DNA of 64,000 nucleotides from Pseudomonadota bacterium (GTDB lineage Bacteria > Desulfobacterota > Desulfobulbia > Desulfobulbales > JAHJIY01), in assembly GCA_018823175.1 (NCBI GenBank), contig JAHJIY010000034.1:1-64000 (forward strand). Reading direction: 5' to 3'. This document shows positions 17,333-29,800 of the stretch, piece after piece. The notes beneath the pieces were generated by a model, which saw only the letters and a list, made by a program, of their open reading frames with translations, had not been told where the DNA came from and searched no databases. Numbering within the stretch: position 1 is the stretch's first letter; the number at the start of each line of letters is the position of its first letter. The position numbers and the translations under genes are program-made.

Positions 17333-18184
17333 ATGAAAACCATAGGTGTAGTTGGCGCCGGGGTCATGGGAGTCGGGGTTGCCCAGGACCTTGCGCAGAC
17401 CGGACATAAAGTGCTGCTGATTGATCTGGCAGAACCGATCCTGGAACGTGCCGAAAGAGAGATCAGACAGAATGTCCGTTTTCAATCCATGTTCAAAAAG
17501 GACAAAAAAGGATTAAGTCCAGATCAGGTCATCGAACAAATAAGATTCACCACGGATTACAATTTACTTGCCACGGCAGATTTTATTATCGAGAATGTAA
17601 CTGAAAAGTGGGAGCTCAAAAGGGAAGTTTACGCCAGGCTCGATGCGATCTGCCCTGAAAAATGCTTATTTGCCAGCAACACTTCCGCCATCCCGATAAC
17701 TCGAATCGGATCCGCCACCAAAAGGCCTTCTCAGGTGCTGGGCATGCATTTCATGAACCCGGTGCCGATGAAGACAATGGTCGAAGTCATCAGAGGGTAT
17801 CATACCTCCGAGGAGACGATTGAGACGGCCAGGCAGCTCCTCAAAAGCATGAACAAGGAATGTGTTATCGTCAATGACTCGCCCGGCTTTGTTTCAAACC
17901 GGGTCTTGATGCTCACGGTAAACGAGGCGATCTTCCTGGTGCAGGACGGAGTGGCCGCCGCAGAAGATGTCGACAAGATATTCAGATCATGTTTCGAGCA
18001 TAAAATGGGACCACTCGAAACCGCGGACTTAATCGGCCTGGATACGATTCTGTATTCCCTGGAAGTGCTTTACGACAGCTTCAATGACGGCAAGTACCGA
18101 CCATGCCCACTACTTAAAAAGATGGTGGATGCGGGATTGCACGGCAGAAAGAGCGGCAAGGGGTTCTATCCCTACCAGGGATAG
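17333..18184 (+). CDS. 3-hydroxyacyl-CoA dehydrogenase family protein (FkbK-like)
   Basis: This 283-residue NAD-dependent dehydrogenase has the Rossmann motif GVVGAGVMGVGVAQD at the N-terminus, catalytic histidine in LGMHFMNPVPMKTMVEVI, and the C-terminal family pattern DSPGFVSNRVLMLTVNEAIF. Taken alone it would be called 3-hydroxybutyryl-CoA dehydrogenase. Its neighbours are a stand-alone ACP, an acyl-CoA dehydrogenase and FkbH, the exact set that makes hydroxymalonyl- or methoxymalonyl-ACP in FK520, ansamitocin and zwittermicin pathways. There FkbK oxidises the glyceryl-ACP hydroxyl to an aldehyde. It is the first gene of the plus-strand cluster, with a strong GGAGGG site. Confidence 0.85.
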   Translation: MKTIGVVGAGVMGVGVAQDLAQTGHKVLLIDLAEPILERAEREIRQNVRFQSMFKKDKKGLSPDQVIEQIRFTTDYNLLATADFIIENVTEKWELKREVYARLDAICPEKCLFASNTSAIPITRIGSATKRPSQVLGMHFMNPVPMKTMVEVIRGYHTSEETIETARQLLKSMNKECVIVNDSPGFVSNRVLMLTVNEAIFLVQDGVAAAEDVDKIFRSCFEHKMGPLETADLIGLDTILYSLEVLYDSFNDGKYRPCPLLKKMVDAGLHGRKSGKGFYPYQG

Positions 18185-18227
18185 GAAACTCACCGCCGGC
18201 GTTATTTAAAACAAAGAGGCGCATGTG

Positions 18228-18482
18228 ATGACAACGGAAGTGGTAAAGGAAAAAATACGGACTTTTATCCAGGGATACATCCAGGTCCCCGAGCTGAAAG
18301 ATGACGAGGATTATTTTGCTTCGCGCCTGGTCAATTCAATGTTTGCGATGCAGTTGGTCCTCTTCGTTGAAAAGGAATTCGCCGTCCAGGTCGAAAGCGA
18401 AGACCTCGAGATCAGTAACTTCAACTCAGTAAATTCGATCAGCGGACTGGTCGCCAGGAAGAACGGAGTTGGCCATAGTTGA
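18228..18482 (+). CDS. Stand-alone acyl carrier protein (FkbJ-like)
   Basis: This 84-residue protein is a discrete ACP. The phosphopantetheine serine is in SRLVNSMFAMQLVLF, the VNS variant typical of FkbJ-type carriers rather than the fatty-acid DSL. The ATG at 18228 is preferred to the GTG three bases before it. It probably carries the three-carbon glyceryl unit while FkbH, FkbK-like and FkbI-like enzymes convert it to hydroxymalonyl-ACP for an AT domain of the assembly line. Confidence 0.85.
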   Translation: MTTEVVKEKIRTFIQGYIQVPELKDDEDYFASRLVNSMFAMQLVLFVEKEFAVQVESEDLEISNFNSVNSISGLVARKNGVGHS

Positions 18483-18548
18483 CCATGAATTAATTCCAGT
18501 CTGCCAGTTCCAGAAGGGGATACCTGATCGCAGCAAAAACGGAGGGTT

Positions 18549-19706
18549 ATGAAGATTGAATTAACGCCTGCCCAGGCCGAAGCGCAACAGTCTTTCCGGG
18601 CATTTGTCGATGCAGAGATCATGCCCCACGCCGACGAATACGACCGGGAGGAGCGGACCCCACCGGAGGTGATCCGGCGCCTTGCCGAGCTTGGTTATCT
18701 CGGGGCGACGATTTCTGAGCAGTATAGCGGCCGAGGGATGGACATGGTCACCTTCGGCCTGTTATGCGAGGAGTTGGGCCGGGGCAGCATTTCCCTGCTC
18801 AGTCTGCTCACCGTCCACGGCATGGTCACCCAGGCCCTGACCAAATGGGGCAGCCCAGCCCAACGGGAGCACTGGCTGCCGAAACTTGCAACCGGCGAGG
18901 TCATCGGGGCCCTGGGACTGACTGAACCAAATATCGGCAGCGATGCCAAGAGTATCGAAAGCTCTGCCGTCCTGACCGGGGATTCCTACCTGTTAAACGG
19001 CCGGAAAAAATGGATTTCCTTCGGCCAGGTCGCCGACCTTTTTCTGATTATCGCCCAATGCGAGGGCAAGCCAAGCGCTTTTCTAGTCGAAAGAAAGGAC
19101 CCGGGCTTTTCGAGCAAACCGATCAGCGGCATGCTCGGTTTCCGCTCGGCGATGCTTGCCGAACTCCACCTTGATGACTGCCGAATTCCAAGCGAAAACC
19201 TGGTGGCCAGGGTGGGTTTTGGTTTTTCCCATGTGATCGGCTCAGCGCTTGATTACGGCAGGTATTGTGTCGGGTGCGGCTGCGTCGGCCTTGGTCAGGC
19301 CTGCCTGGAGGCGAGCGTCAGTTATGTAAACAAACGAAAACAGTTCGGCTCCTATCTCCGGGAACACCAGTTGATCCAGCAAATGATCGCCAATATGATC
19401 ACCTCGATCAAGGCGGCCCGCCTGCTCAACTATTCGGCAGGTTATTTGAAGGATACCGGTGATCCGGATACGATCATGGAAACCTCAATCGCCAAATATT
19501 TTGCCTCGCAGATGGTGAACCGGGTTGCCCAGGATGCCGTGCAGATCCACGGCGCGGCCGGATGCAGCAGTGAATACCCGGTGCAGAGATACCTGCGGGA
19601 CGCCAAGATCATGGAGATAATCGAGGGCAGCACCCAGATCCAGCAGATCATCATCTCCACCTACGGATGCATGAAATTGGCCCGGAAAAAACGGACCAAA
19701 ACCTGA
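18549..19706 (+). CDS. Acyl-CoA dehydrogenase family protein (FkbI-like)
   Basis: This 385-residue flavoprotein has the family's fold markers: FAD and substrate motif GALGLTEPNIGSDA, KKWISFGQVADLF, YVNKRKQFG and the C-terminal EIIEGSTQIQ carrying the usual catalytic glutamate position. GGAGG precedes the start. In extender-unit cassettes this enzyme oxidises the ACP-bound aldehyde to the malonyl-level acid instead of desaturating fatty acyl-CoA. Placement between the ACP and FkbH supports that role. Confidence 0.85.
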   Translation: MKIELTPAQAEAQQSFRAFVDAEIMPHADEYDREERTPPEVIRRLAELGYLGATISEQYSGRGMDMVTFGLLCEELGRGSISLLSLLTVHGMVTQALTKWGSPAQREHWLPKLATGEVIGALGLTEPNIGSDAKSIESSAVLTGDSYLLNGRKKWISFGQVADLFLIIAQCEGKPSAFLVERKDPGFSSKPISGMLGFRSAMLAELHLDDCRIPSENLVARVGFGFSHVIGSALDYGRYCVGCGCVGLGQACLEASVSYVNKRKQFGSYLREHQLIQQMIANMITSIKAARLLNYSAGYLKDTGDPDTIMETSIAKYFASQMVNRVAQDAVQIHGAAGCSSEYPVQRYLRDAKIMEIIEGSTQIQQIIISTYGCMKLARKKRTKT

Positions 19707-19715
19707 GGATATAAC

Positions 19716-20801
19716 ATGATGAACCAGATCTCGTCAGTCCAGAGCGCCCAGACCTGCGCCCATAAACCCGCAAGCGATAACGCCATAAAATGCGTGGTCT
19801 GGGATCTGGACAATACCCTGTGGCACGGAGTACTAAGCGAGGACAGCAAGGTGACTTTGCGCCGCAATATGCCGGAAATCATCAAGAGCCTTGATCGACG
19901 CGGCATCCTGCAGTCAATCGCGAGTAAAAATGATCATGACCTGGCCATGGCCAAGCTTGAGGAGTTCGGCCTGGACGAATATTTTCTCTACCCCCAGATC
20001 AACTGGGACCCGAAATCCTCAGCCGTTGCCGCCATTGCCCAAGCGATCAACATCGGGATCGACACCCTCGCCTTTATTGATGATCAGCCCTTTGAAAGAG
20101 AAGAGGTCAAGTTTTCCCAACCCGCCGTGCGCTGTATCGATGCCACCCAGATCGACGATCTGCTCGAGATGCCCGAACTGCAACCCCGCTTTATTACCAA
20201 AGATTCCGAGATCAGAAGACGGATGTATCAAAGCGACATCCGGCGTAACGGTGTGGAAAATCAGTTTTCCGGCACCAAAGAGGAGTTCCTGGCGACCCTC
20301 GGCATGTCTTTCAAAATGGCCCCGGCCGGCGAGGAAGATCTGAAAAGGGCCGAGGAGCTGACCGTCCGCACCCACCAATTAAACACGACCGGCTATACCT
20401 ATTCATACCAGGAACTTGATTTTTTCCGGACCTCACCAAACCATAAATTATTGGTCGCCAGCCTCGACGACAAATACGGGACCTACGGTAAAATAGGCCT
20501 GACCCTGCTGGAATGTAACCAGGAGGCCTGGACGATAAAACTGCTTCTGATGTCCTGCCGGGTGATGTCCAGAGGGGTCGGCTCAATCATGATCAATTAC
20601 CTGCGGCTGGAAACCAGGAACAAAGGTCTGAGGCTATTGGCCGAGATAATCCCCAATGAACGCAACCGCATGATGTACATTACCTACAAATTTGCCCAGT
20701 TCAAAGAGATCGAAAAGCAGGGTGATCTCGTGATTCTTGAGAATGACCAGAGCCAAATCCAGGATTACCCTGACTACGTCAAGGTCGAAATCTCTTCCTA
20801 G
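19716..20801 (+). CDS. FkbH-like glyceryl transferase/phosphatase
   Basis: This 361-residue protein is of the FkbH family. The N-terminal HAD motif is VVWDLDNTLWHG (Asp30, Asp32), followed by SIASKNDHDLA and AFIDDQPFERE. The C-terminal GNAT-like part contains LLMSCRVMSRGVG with the family-conserved Cys281. FkbH proteins take glycerate from 1,3-bisphosphoglycerate, remove the phosphate and load glyceryl onto the partner ACP. Length matches stand-alone FkbH. It is the last gene of the extender cassette and ends 15 bases before the first megasynthase. Confidence 0.92.
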   Translation: MMNQISSVQSAQTCAHKPASDNAIKCVVWDLDNTLWHGVLSEDSKVTLRRNMPEIIKSLDRRGILQSIASKNDHDLAMAKLEEFGLDEYFLYPQINWDPKSSAVAAIAQAINIGIDTLAFIDDQPFEREEVKFSQPAVRCIDATQIDDLLEMPELQPRFITKDSEIRRRMYQSDIRRNGVENQFSGTKEEFLATLGMSFKMAPAGEEDLKRAEELTVRTHQLNTTGYTYSYQELDFFRTSPNHKLLVASLDDKYGTYGKIGLTLLECNQEAWTIKLLLMSCRVMSRGVGSIMINYLRLETRNKGLRLLAEIIPNERNRMMYITYKFAQFKEIEKQGDLVILENDQSQIQDYPDYVKVEISS

Positions 20802-20816
20802 GAGAAGATCGGCAGT

Positions 20817-23800
20817 ATGCATGATGATACAACCACCCTGAAAAATTTATATAAGGCCCTGAAGGTTGCCCAAAAGAGGGTCACGGAGCTGGAAGGCAGC
20901 CAGCGGCAACCGATCGCGATTATCGGAATGGCCTGCCGTTTCCCCGGCGGCGCCGATACCCTGGAGAACTATTGGGAGCTGCTCGAAAAAGGCGGCGATG
21001 CCGTAGGCCAGGTGCCCCAGGAGCGATGGGACGCCGCCGCCTATCTTGATCCCGACCCGGAGGCGCCGGGCAAGGCCTACAGCATGCAAGGCGGCTTTCT
21101 CTCCTCCCCGATTGAAAGCTTTGACCATGATTTTTTCCACCTCTCCCCCAAGGAAGTGCGAAGCATGGACCCCCAGCAGCGCCTGCTGCTCGAAGTGAGT
21201 TGGGAAGCCCTGGAAAGCTCGGGCCTTGATGTCTCAAAACTCAAGGGCAGCAAGACCGGCGTCTTCTGCGGCATCGCCAACAGCGATTACGCGGCGGCCC
21301 ATCTGCGTTCCGGTAATCTGCAATTAATCGACTCCCTGTCGGTGACCGGCGTGGCGCACAGCGCCGCAGTTGGCCGCATGTCCTATCTCTACGGCCTGGA
21401 AGGGCCAAATATTGCGATCGATACCGCTTGTTCCTCATCCCTGGTGGCCTTACATCTCGCCTGTCGGAGCCTGAAAACAGGCGAATCCGACCTGGCCCTG
21501 GCCGGCGGCGTCAATCTGATGCTGACCCCCGAGGGGCATATCGGCTTTTCGAAATTACAGGCCCTGGCGCCCGACGGTTTATGTAAACCATTTGACCAAG
21601 CGGCCAATGGCTATGTGCGGGGTGAGGGCTGCGGGCTCATCGTTTTAAAAAGGCTGACCGATGCCTTAAGGGACAGGGATACGATCCTGGCCGTAATCAA
21701 GGGCAGCGGCGTCAACCAGGACGGCAGGACCAACGGCTTTACCGCGCCAAACGGCAGAGCGCAGCAGAAGGCCATCCGTTTGGCGCTGGCCGATGCCGGC
21801 CTCTCTCCCCATGAGGTGCAATATGTCGAGGCCCACGGTACCGGCACCCCTCTGGGAGACCCAATCGAAATCGAGGCCCTGGCCCAGGTATACGGCGCCG
21901 GTCGCGATCCCCATTCACCGCTGGTCATTGGTTCGGTCAAGGCCAATATCGGCCATCTCGAAGCGGCGGCCGGCATCGCAGGCCTGATCAAGACCGTTCT
22001 TCTTCTGCAGCGACAAACGATCGCGCCCCAGATCCATTTCCATACCCCCAATCAAAATCTCGCCTGGCATGAACTGCCGGTACAGATCGCCACTACAACA
22101 AATTCATGGCCCGAATCAGCCACCCCGCGCACCGCCGGGGTAAGCTCCTTCGGCTTTAGCGGCACCAACGCCCATGTTATTATCCAGGAGGCCCCGCCCC
22201 TCGACCCGCCAGATGAATTAGTCGAGCGCAGCCACCACCTTCTAAATCTTTCGGCCAACAGCCAAGAGGCCCTGACCGACCTGGCGGCCCGTTATGCCGC
22301 ATATTTTACCGAGAAAAAAAATACCGCCGCCGACCAGATTGGCGATATCTGTTATACCGCCGCAACCGGCCGCATCCATTTGCCCCACCGCCTATCCCTG
22401 GTCGCCTCATGCCGGGAAGAGCTGGCCAAAAACCTGACCGGATATGCGGCAGACCACGAAATTTCTCCCTCCTGCCAGACCGCCGAAGTAAAAGAGGAAG
22501 AAAAAAAGATCGTCTTCATGTTTACCGGCCAGGGTTCGCAATATCCCAAGATGGGCCTTGATCTTTACCTGTCCCAACCGGTTTTCCGGGAGACGCTCCA
22601 CTTATGCGACAAACTATTGCAACCCTATTGTGACAAGAGACTTCTCGACCTGATCTACAACGATCAGGAAAGCACCCATATTCATGAAACCGTTTATACC
22701 CAACCGGTCATCTTCGCGGTGGAATACGCCCTGGCCCAACTCCTGATTTCCTGGGGAATCAAGCCCGCCGCTGTCTTGGGCCACAGCATCGGCGAATATG
22801 TCGCCGCCTGCCTGGCCGGGATCTTCAGCCTTGATGATGCCTTAAAAATGGTGGCGACCCGGGGCAAGCTGATGCAGTCCCTGCCGGACAACGGCAGCAT
22901 GGCGGTGGTGATCGCCGATCAAGAAAAAGTTACCGAGGCTCTGATCGGCCTGGAGGAACGCATTTCGATTGCGGCGATAAATGCCCCGGAAAATGTGCTT
23001 ATTTCGGGCGAGCGGGACGCCGTGGCCCAAGTAATGAAAAAGTTCGCCGACCAGAACATCCCCTCCCATAAATTACAGATCTCCCATGCCATTCATTCCC
23101 GGCTGATGGACCCCATCCTCGATGCTTTTCAGGCCATCGCTGACCAGATCAGATATAACGAGCCCCAACTACAGGTGATCTCCAATGCCACCGGCCGCGA
23201 AGGCGGCAAGGAAATGGCGACCGCCCGCTACTGGACCGACCATATCCGGGGACCGGTAAACTTTCTTGACTCAATGACGACTCTGGACCAGGAGGGCTAT
23301 AAGATTTTCATGGAAATCGGGACCACCACCACCCTGACCAGTCTCGGCATGCAGTGTATCCCGGACAATAAGGGGCTCTGGCTGCCGACCCTCGGCATCA
23401 ACAACTTCATGTTCAATATGCGGCCCGGACGTAAGGCGGGCCACAGCGATTGGGCGCAGATCTTGAAATGCCTGGCCGGCCTCTATGTCAACGGCGTCGA
23501 CCTTGACTGGCCGGCCTATGACCTACCCTACCACCGGAAAAAGGTGGCCCTTCCCCACTATCCTTTCCAGCGGCAGAGACATTGGCTGCAACCGGTCTGG
23601 GGCCAAAGGGGCGGATCGGCAACAATCTCCGAGCCGACCCGGGAGGGAATTGTTCTCCCGGCGCTCACTCCACAACACCACGCGGAGACCGACCCACGAC
23701 CCCGCCGGGAGCGCCTGCTTGACACCGTGCTGCGCTTCATGTACCAGGCCTCGGAGATCAGGCTTTCGGAACATGATTTCGACCGAAATCTTTTTGAACT

Positions 23801-26800
23801 CGGTTTTGCCTCCCTGATGCTGGTCCGGATCAGAGATGCGATCAGGCGTGCCTTCGGCCTGGAAATCAAGATGAGCAGTTTTTTTAACCGCACTGAAACG
23901 GTCAACAAACTGCTCAATTATCTTGAGGCAAATCTCCCCCAGGAGTTTGAAGCGAAGGGAACACTAACTCCAAAAAACGGCGCCGGGGCCCCACCGTCGG
24001 TTGCCCACCTGGCCGAGAACTCGCCGCTGACCAGCTACGAGCTGAAAACCGTCCGGAGCAAACCGGTCGACTTTGTCCCCTACCGCCAGATCATGGACCG
24101 CGAAAAACTGGAGTTAAACGTTCGCCAGGAAAAACATCTCCATTCTCTGGTCCAGAGATACACCGCCGCCACCACCAAATCAAAGGAACAGACCCAGTCA
24201 TACCGGTCCGTCTTTGCCAATACCAGAAACATCGCCGGATTCAGGCCGGAATGGAAAGAGATGATCTACCAGATCATCGCAGACCGGGCGGCCGGTTCCA
24301 GGTTTCGAGACATCGACGGCCGGGAGTATCTCGATATCTCCATGGGCTTTGGCGTCTATCTCTTCGGCCACAATCCCGATTTCATCCGAACCTCGCTAGC
24401 CCAAGAACTTGAACGCGGCATTCCGATCGGGCCGATGTCCGATACCGCCGGCCGGGTCGCCACCTTAATCCACGAACTGACCGGGGTGGAAAGGGTCGCT
24501 TTTTTCAACACCGGCACCGAGGCGGTAATGTCCGCCCTGCGGATCGCGCGCACCGTCACCGGTCGTTCGAAGATCGTCCTCTTCGCCGGTTCCTTTCACG
24601 GCCATTTTGACGGAGTGCTCGGCGCGATGGTCGATGAAGGCAACGGCCCGTTCACCATTCCGATGGCCCCCGGCACCCCGCAGGGCATGGTGCAGGACGT
24701 CCATATTCTTAAATACGGCGCCCCGGAGTCTTTAGAGTTTATTGAGGCGCACGGCCATGAACTTGCCGCGGTGCTGGTCGAGCCGGTCCAGAGTCGCCGC
24801 CCTGATTTCCAGCCGATCGAATTCCTACGCCGCCTGCGCGAGCTTACTTTGGCCTCGCAGACCGCCCTTATTTTTGATGAGGTTATTCTGGGCTTTCGGA
24901 TGCATCCCGGCGGGGCCCAGGCCATGTTCAAGATCCAGGCCGATATCGTCACCTATGGCAAGGTAATCGGCGGCGGCATCCCAATCGGGGTAGTCGCCGG
25001 CAAGGCCCAATTTCTGGATGCAGTCGATGGCGGCATGTGGCGCTATGGCGACGCCTCCTATCCCCAGAAAGAAAACACCTTTATCGCCGGCACCTTCAAC
25101 CATCACCCCTTGGCCATGGCCGGCGCCATGGCGGTTCTCACCCATCTCAAAGAATCCGGTCCCGCCCTCCAGGAAAACCTCAACCGCCGCACCGAGGTGC
25201 TGGCTGGCCGGGTCAACGATTATTTCGCCTCCGAAGAGCTGCCGGTAAAAATGACCCACTTCGGATCTCTGTTCAGACTAAATCTCAAAGGCGACGGAGA
25301 ACTTTTAAACTATCATCTCCTTGAAAAAGGGATCTATGTCTGGGAGGGCAGAAACTGCTTTCTGTCAACCGCTCACACCGACCAAGACTGCGAGTTCTTT
25401 CTCCAGGCAATCAAGGAAAGTGTGCAGGAGATGCGGGAAGGCGGCCTTTTCCTCAAGCCGGCTGATAAGCGACCAGTAGCCGAGTCATTTTTACCGGGCT
25501 CGATCAGCTATCCGATGTCTTCGGCCCAGAAACGGCTCTATATCCTGAGTAATCTGGAAGGAGGCGAGGGCAGTTATCATATTCCCATCGCCTTTTTCAT
25601 CGACGGACCGCTTGACGGCCAAAAGGTCGGGCAGTGCTTCCGGCAACTGCTCGCCAGACATCAGAGCTTGCGGGCCGGTTTCGAAATTGCGGAAAACGAT
25701 TTTCGCCAGACCATCGCCGATCAGGTCGACTTCAAGATCGATTACCGGCAAACTGCCGCCGACCAGCTCGAACAACTGATCAAAGAATTCATCCAGCCCT
25801 TTGACCTGGCCCGGGCTCCGCTCATCAGGGTTTGTCTGGCCAGGATAACCGACCAGCGGCATCTCGTGGTGATCGACATTCACCACATCATCTTCGACGG
25901 GATTTCCGGTGATCTCTTGATCGCCGAATTCATAAAATTATACGAAGACAACGCCCTGCCGCCGATCAATGCAAGTTATCAGGATTATGTCGACCGGGAA
26001 AAAGAGTATCTCGCCTCGGCCGAGCATCAGCAGCACCTGGCATACTGGACCGAGACACTTGCGGCGGACCGGCCCGCCCTCAATCTACCCCTTGATTTTC
26101 CAAGACCGGCCCGCCGAACCTTTAGGGGCAAGAGATTATTTTGCCAGATCGACCACACCCGGACTACCGCCCTGAAAGCGATGGCCGGCCGGACCGGCTC
26201 CTCACTGTTCATGGTGCTCCTGGCCGCCCACTATGTTCTTCTCCACAAACTGACCGGCCAGGAAGATATTGCGGTCGGCACCACCTTTGACTCCAGACGC
26301 GAGGATAAATTTGCGCCGGTGATCGGCATGTTTGTCAATACCCTGGCTTTAAGAAACCGGCCGGCCCCGGCCAAGACCTTCCGCGCCTTGCTCCAGGAGA
26401 TCAAAAAAAATGTACTGGAGGCCTATGATTTCCAGGATTGCCCCTTCGAACTGATTGTCGAAAAACTCGGCCTGCCACGGGACATGAGCCGCAACCCGGT
26501 TTTCGACACCATGTTCGTCTACGAACGGATCGAAAACAAGGCAATGGCGGCCGGCAGCCTGGTCTGCACCAAGCATGATTTCACCAACGACACCGCCATG
26601 TTCGACCTGACCCATGAAATCCTTGAAATCGACGGGTCGCTGAACGTGTCGATGGAATTCAATACCGATATCTTCCGGCCGGAGACCATCGAAAGGTTCC
26701 TGGGTTATTACCTAAATATTATCGACCAGATCAGCGGCCCGGCAGACCTCACGCTTGCCGAGATCGATATTCTGCCGGCCCGGGAAAAACAACAGCTCCT

Positions 26801-29800
26801 GGTTGAGTTTAATGGCCCGACGGTCGACTATCCGCGCAACCAGACGATGGCGGATATTTTTGAAGAGCAGGTCCGGGAGACGCCCCAGGCCCCGGCCCTT
26901 GTCTTTGAAGAATTGACTCTCACCTACCAGGAACTAAACGAGCGCGCAAATCAGGTGGCCCATTATCTACAGGACCATTGCGCCGTGCAGGCTGAAGAGC
27001 TGGTTGCCATGATGTTTGACCGCTCCGAACAGGCGATCATCGCGATGCTCGGCATCCTGAAGGCCGGGGCCGCCTTTTTGCCGATCGACCCCTCCTACCC
27101 CGAAGAAAGAATCGCCTACATGTTTAGCGACAGCGGCTGCCGACTTCTCCTGACCGAGGAAAAATTCATCGACCATGCTGGCTTAAGCAAAGAGGTCAAA
27201 ACGGTTGATCTCAGGCAAATCAGGACCGGCCAGAAAACCGACCCCAAGCGAACGACCCCGGCGACCGGCCTTGCTTATGTGATCTATACCTCAGGGACAA
27301 CCGGCCGTCCCAAGGGAGTGATGCTTGAGCACCGCAGCTTTATCAATATGTCACTGGCCCACATCGGCTCCTTCGGGATTACCGGCTCGGACCGCATGCT
27401 TCAGTTCTCCTCCCTCTCGTCCGACAGCTCACTCTTTGAGATCTTCCTGGCCCTCCATGCCGGGGCGGCCCTGGTGCTGATCAGCAAAGAGACGATTTTC
27501 AACACCGACACGTTTATCGCCTACCTCGAGCGCCAGGGAGTGACGACAATGTTTTTGCCCCCGGTCTACCTCAACAGCCTGCAAAAAAGGGAAATGCCGA
27601 CGGTGCGCATGATCATGACCGGCGGTGCGCCGGCGGTCATGACTGATGCCCGACATTACAGCCAGACCAAGACCTACTTCAATTCCTACGGACCAACCGA
27701 AACCACGGTGGCGATGGCCTATTGCCGGATTGATCCCGAGCAAGATCATAACGGCCAGGTGCTGATCGGCAGACCAATCGCCAACAGCCAGGTCCTCATT
27801 CTGGATGCCGCCCTGAACCTGCTACCCATCGGAGTGGAGGGGGAGATCTGCATTGCCGGTGATTGTCTGGCCCGGGGCTATCTGGAAAGGCCGGAACTGA
27901 CCGCCGAAAAATTCCCGCCCCATCCTTTTAATCAGGGACAACGGATCTACCGAAGCGGCGACCTGGGCAAATGGCTCCCGGACGGGATGATCGATTGCCT
28001 CGGCCGCAAGGACGACCAGGTCAAGATCCGTAGCTTCCGAATCGAACTCAAAGAGATCGAGTATACCCTTTTACAACACCCCGCCGTGGTTAATGCCGCG
28101 GTATTGGCCAAACAATTTTCCGGGGAGACCAAGGAGTTAATCGCCTATCTTGTCGGCCGGGGCGAAGTGAACATTCCGGAACTGCGGAGTCACCTGGGCC
28201 GCTTCCTGCCGGATTACATGTTACCGGCCTATTTTATGGTCCTCGACAAACTGCCGGTCACCCTCAACGGCAAGCTTGACAAAGAGGCGCTGCCCGATCC
28301 TCTGGCCACCGCCAGCGCCAAGGACCAGACCGGCACCAAATATGAGGCCCCGCGCAGTGCAAACGAAAAAACCCTGGCCTCGGTCTGGAAAATGGTCCTT
28401 GGACGAAACGGTATCGGGATTCATGACAATTTCTTCGGACTGGGCGGCGATTCGATCAAGGCCATCCAGATCCTGTCGCGCCTCGGCCAGGAAGGACTCA
28501 AACTTGAGGTCCGCCATCTTTTTGAGTATCCGACCATCGCCGAGTCGGCCAGAAAAATATCAAAGAACTCACGCCTGCCGGCCCAGGGGACCATTACCGG
28601 CCAAGTACCGCTGACCGCGATCCAGACCTGGCTGTTCACCGAACATCAAAATAACACCAACCACTATACCCAGGCCGTGCTGCTGCGGGCCAAAGAACCG
28701 CTGGCCGAAGATGCCCTGCGCGCCGCGCTCGCTAAAATCGAAGAACACCACGATGCCTTGCGCATCCGGTGCCGGAAACAAGATAGTATAATAATCCAGG
28801 AAATTGGGCCGCCGGGCCCGGCCGCCGCGCTTGAAATTATCGATTTAAGAGAAACGACAGAGGCGGAAACAAAATGGCTAAGCCGCTGCGGTGAGGTCCC
28901 GGCCGAGATCAATCTGTTCACCAGACCACTAATGAAGGCGGTACTGTTTAAGATGGATGGCGGCGACCGGCTGCTGCTCGTGGTCCACCATCTGGTAGTG
29001 GACGGCGTCTCATGGCGCATTATTGTCGAGGACCTCAGCGACGGCTATCAGCAGGCTTTGGCCCAAAAATCAATTGTCCTGCCGACCAAGAGCGATTCGT
29101 TCAAACTCTGGGCCAAGGGAATGCATGCTTATTCCAACAGCGCCGCCCTCCTGCAAGAAAAAATCTACTGGCAGGCAATTGACCAGCGCCAGGCAGATTT
29201 TCTGCCCAGCACCTATATCGGCAAGCGCCAACAGAGCGACTACGCGACCCTTCATTGCGCCTTGACGACCGAGGAAACTACCGTTCTGCTCTCCCAAGTG
29301 AATCGCGCCTATCATACCGAAATAAATGACATTCTGCTCACCGCCCTGGCTATGGCTCTGCAGAAATGGCAAGACCGCAAGGCCACGCTCATCGACCTTG
29401 AAGGACACGGCCGGGAACATTTTTCTCAAGACCTTGAGATCGGTCGGACCGTCGGCTTTTTCACCACGGTCTACCCCTTTGTCCTTGAACTGCCGGAGGC
29501 TGACGATCCGGGCCTGGCCATAAAATCTGTCAAGGAATCTTTGCGGCAGATCCCCAACAAAGGGATCGGCTACGGCATCCTCAAATACCTGACCTCACCC
29601 GAGAACAAAAAAGAACTGACCTTTAAGGCAAAACCTCGCCTCCTGTTTAATTACCTGGGCAGTTTCGAGGAAGAAGGCGACGACGCGCTCCTGACAATCG
29701 ATGAGCAACCCCTGCCTAATACGATTGGCCCAGACATGGAGAAACAATACGATCTTGAGGTTGAAGGCGTGATCCTCAAGGGCCGACTGCAACTTTCAAC

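Noticed and set aside
17333-19706. Fatty-acid beta-oxidation genes
   Set aside because: The dehydrogenases surround an FkbJ-type ACP and FkbH and precede a PKS, the known extender-unit arrangement.
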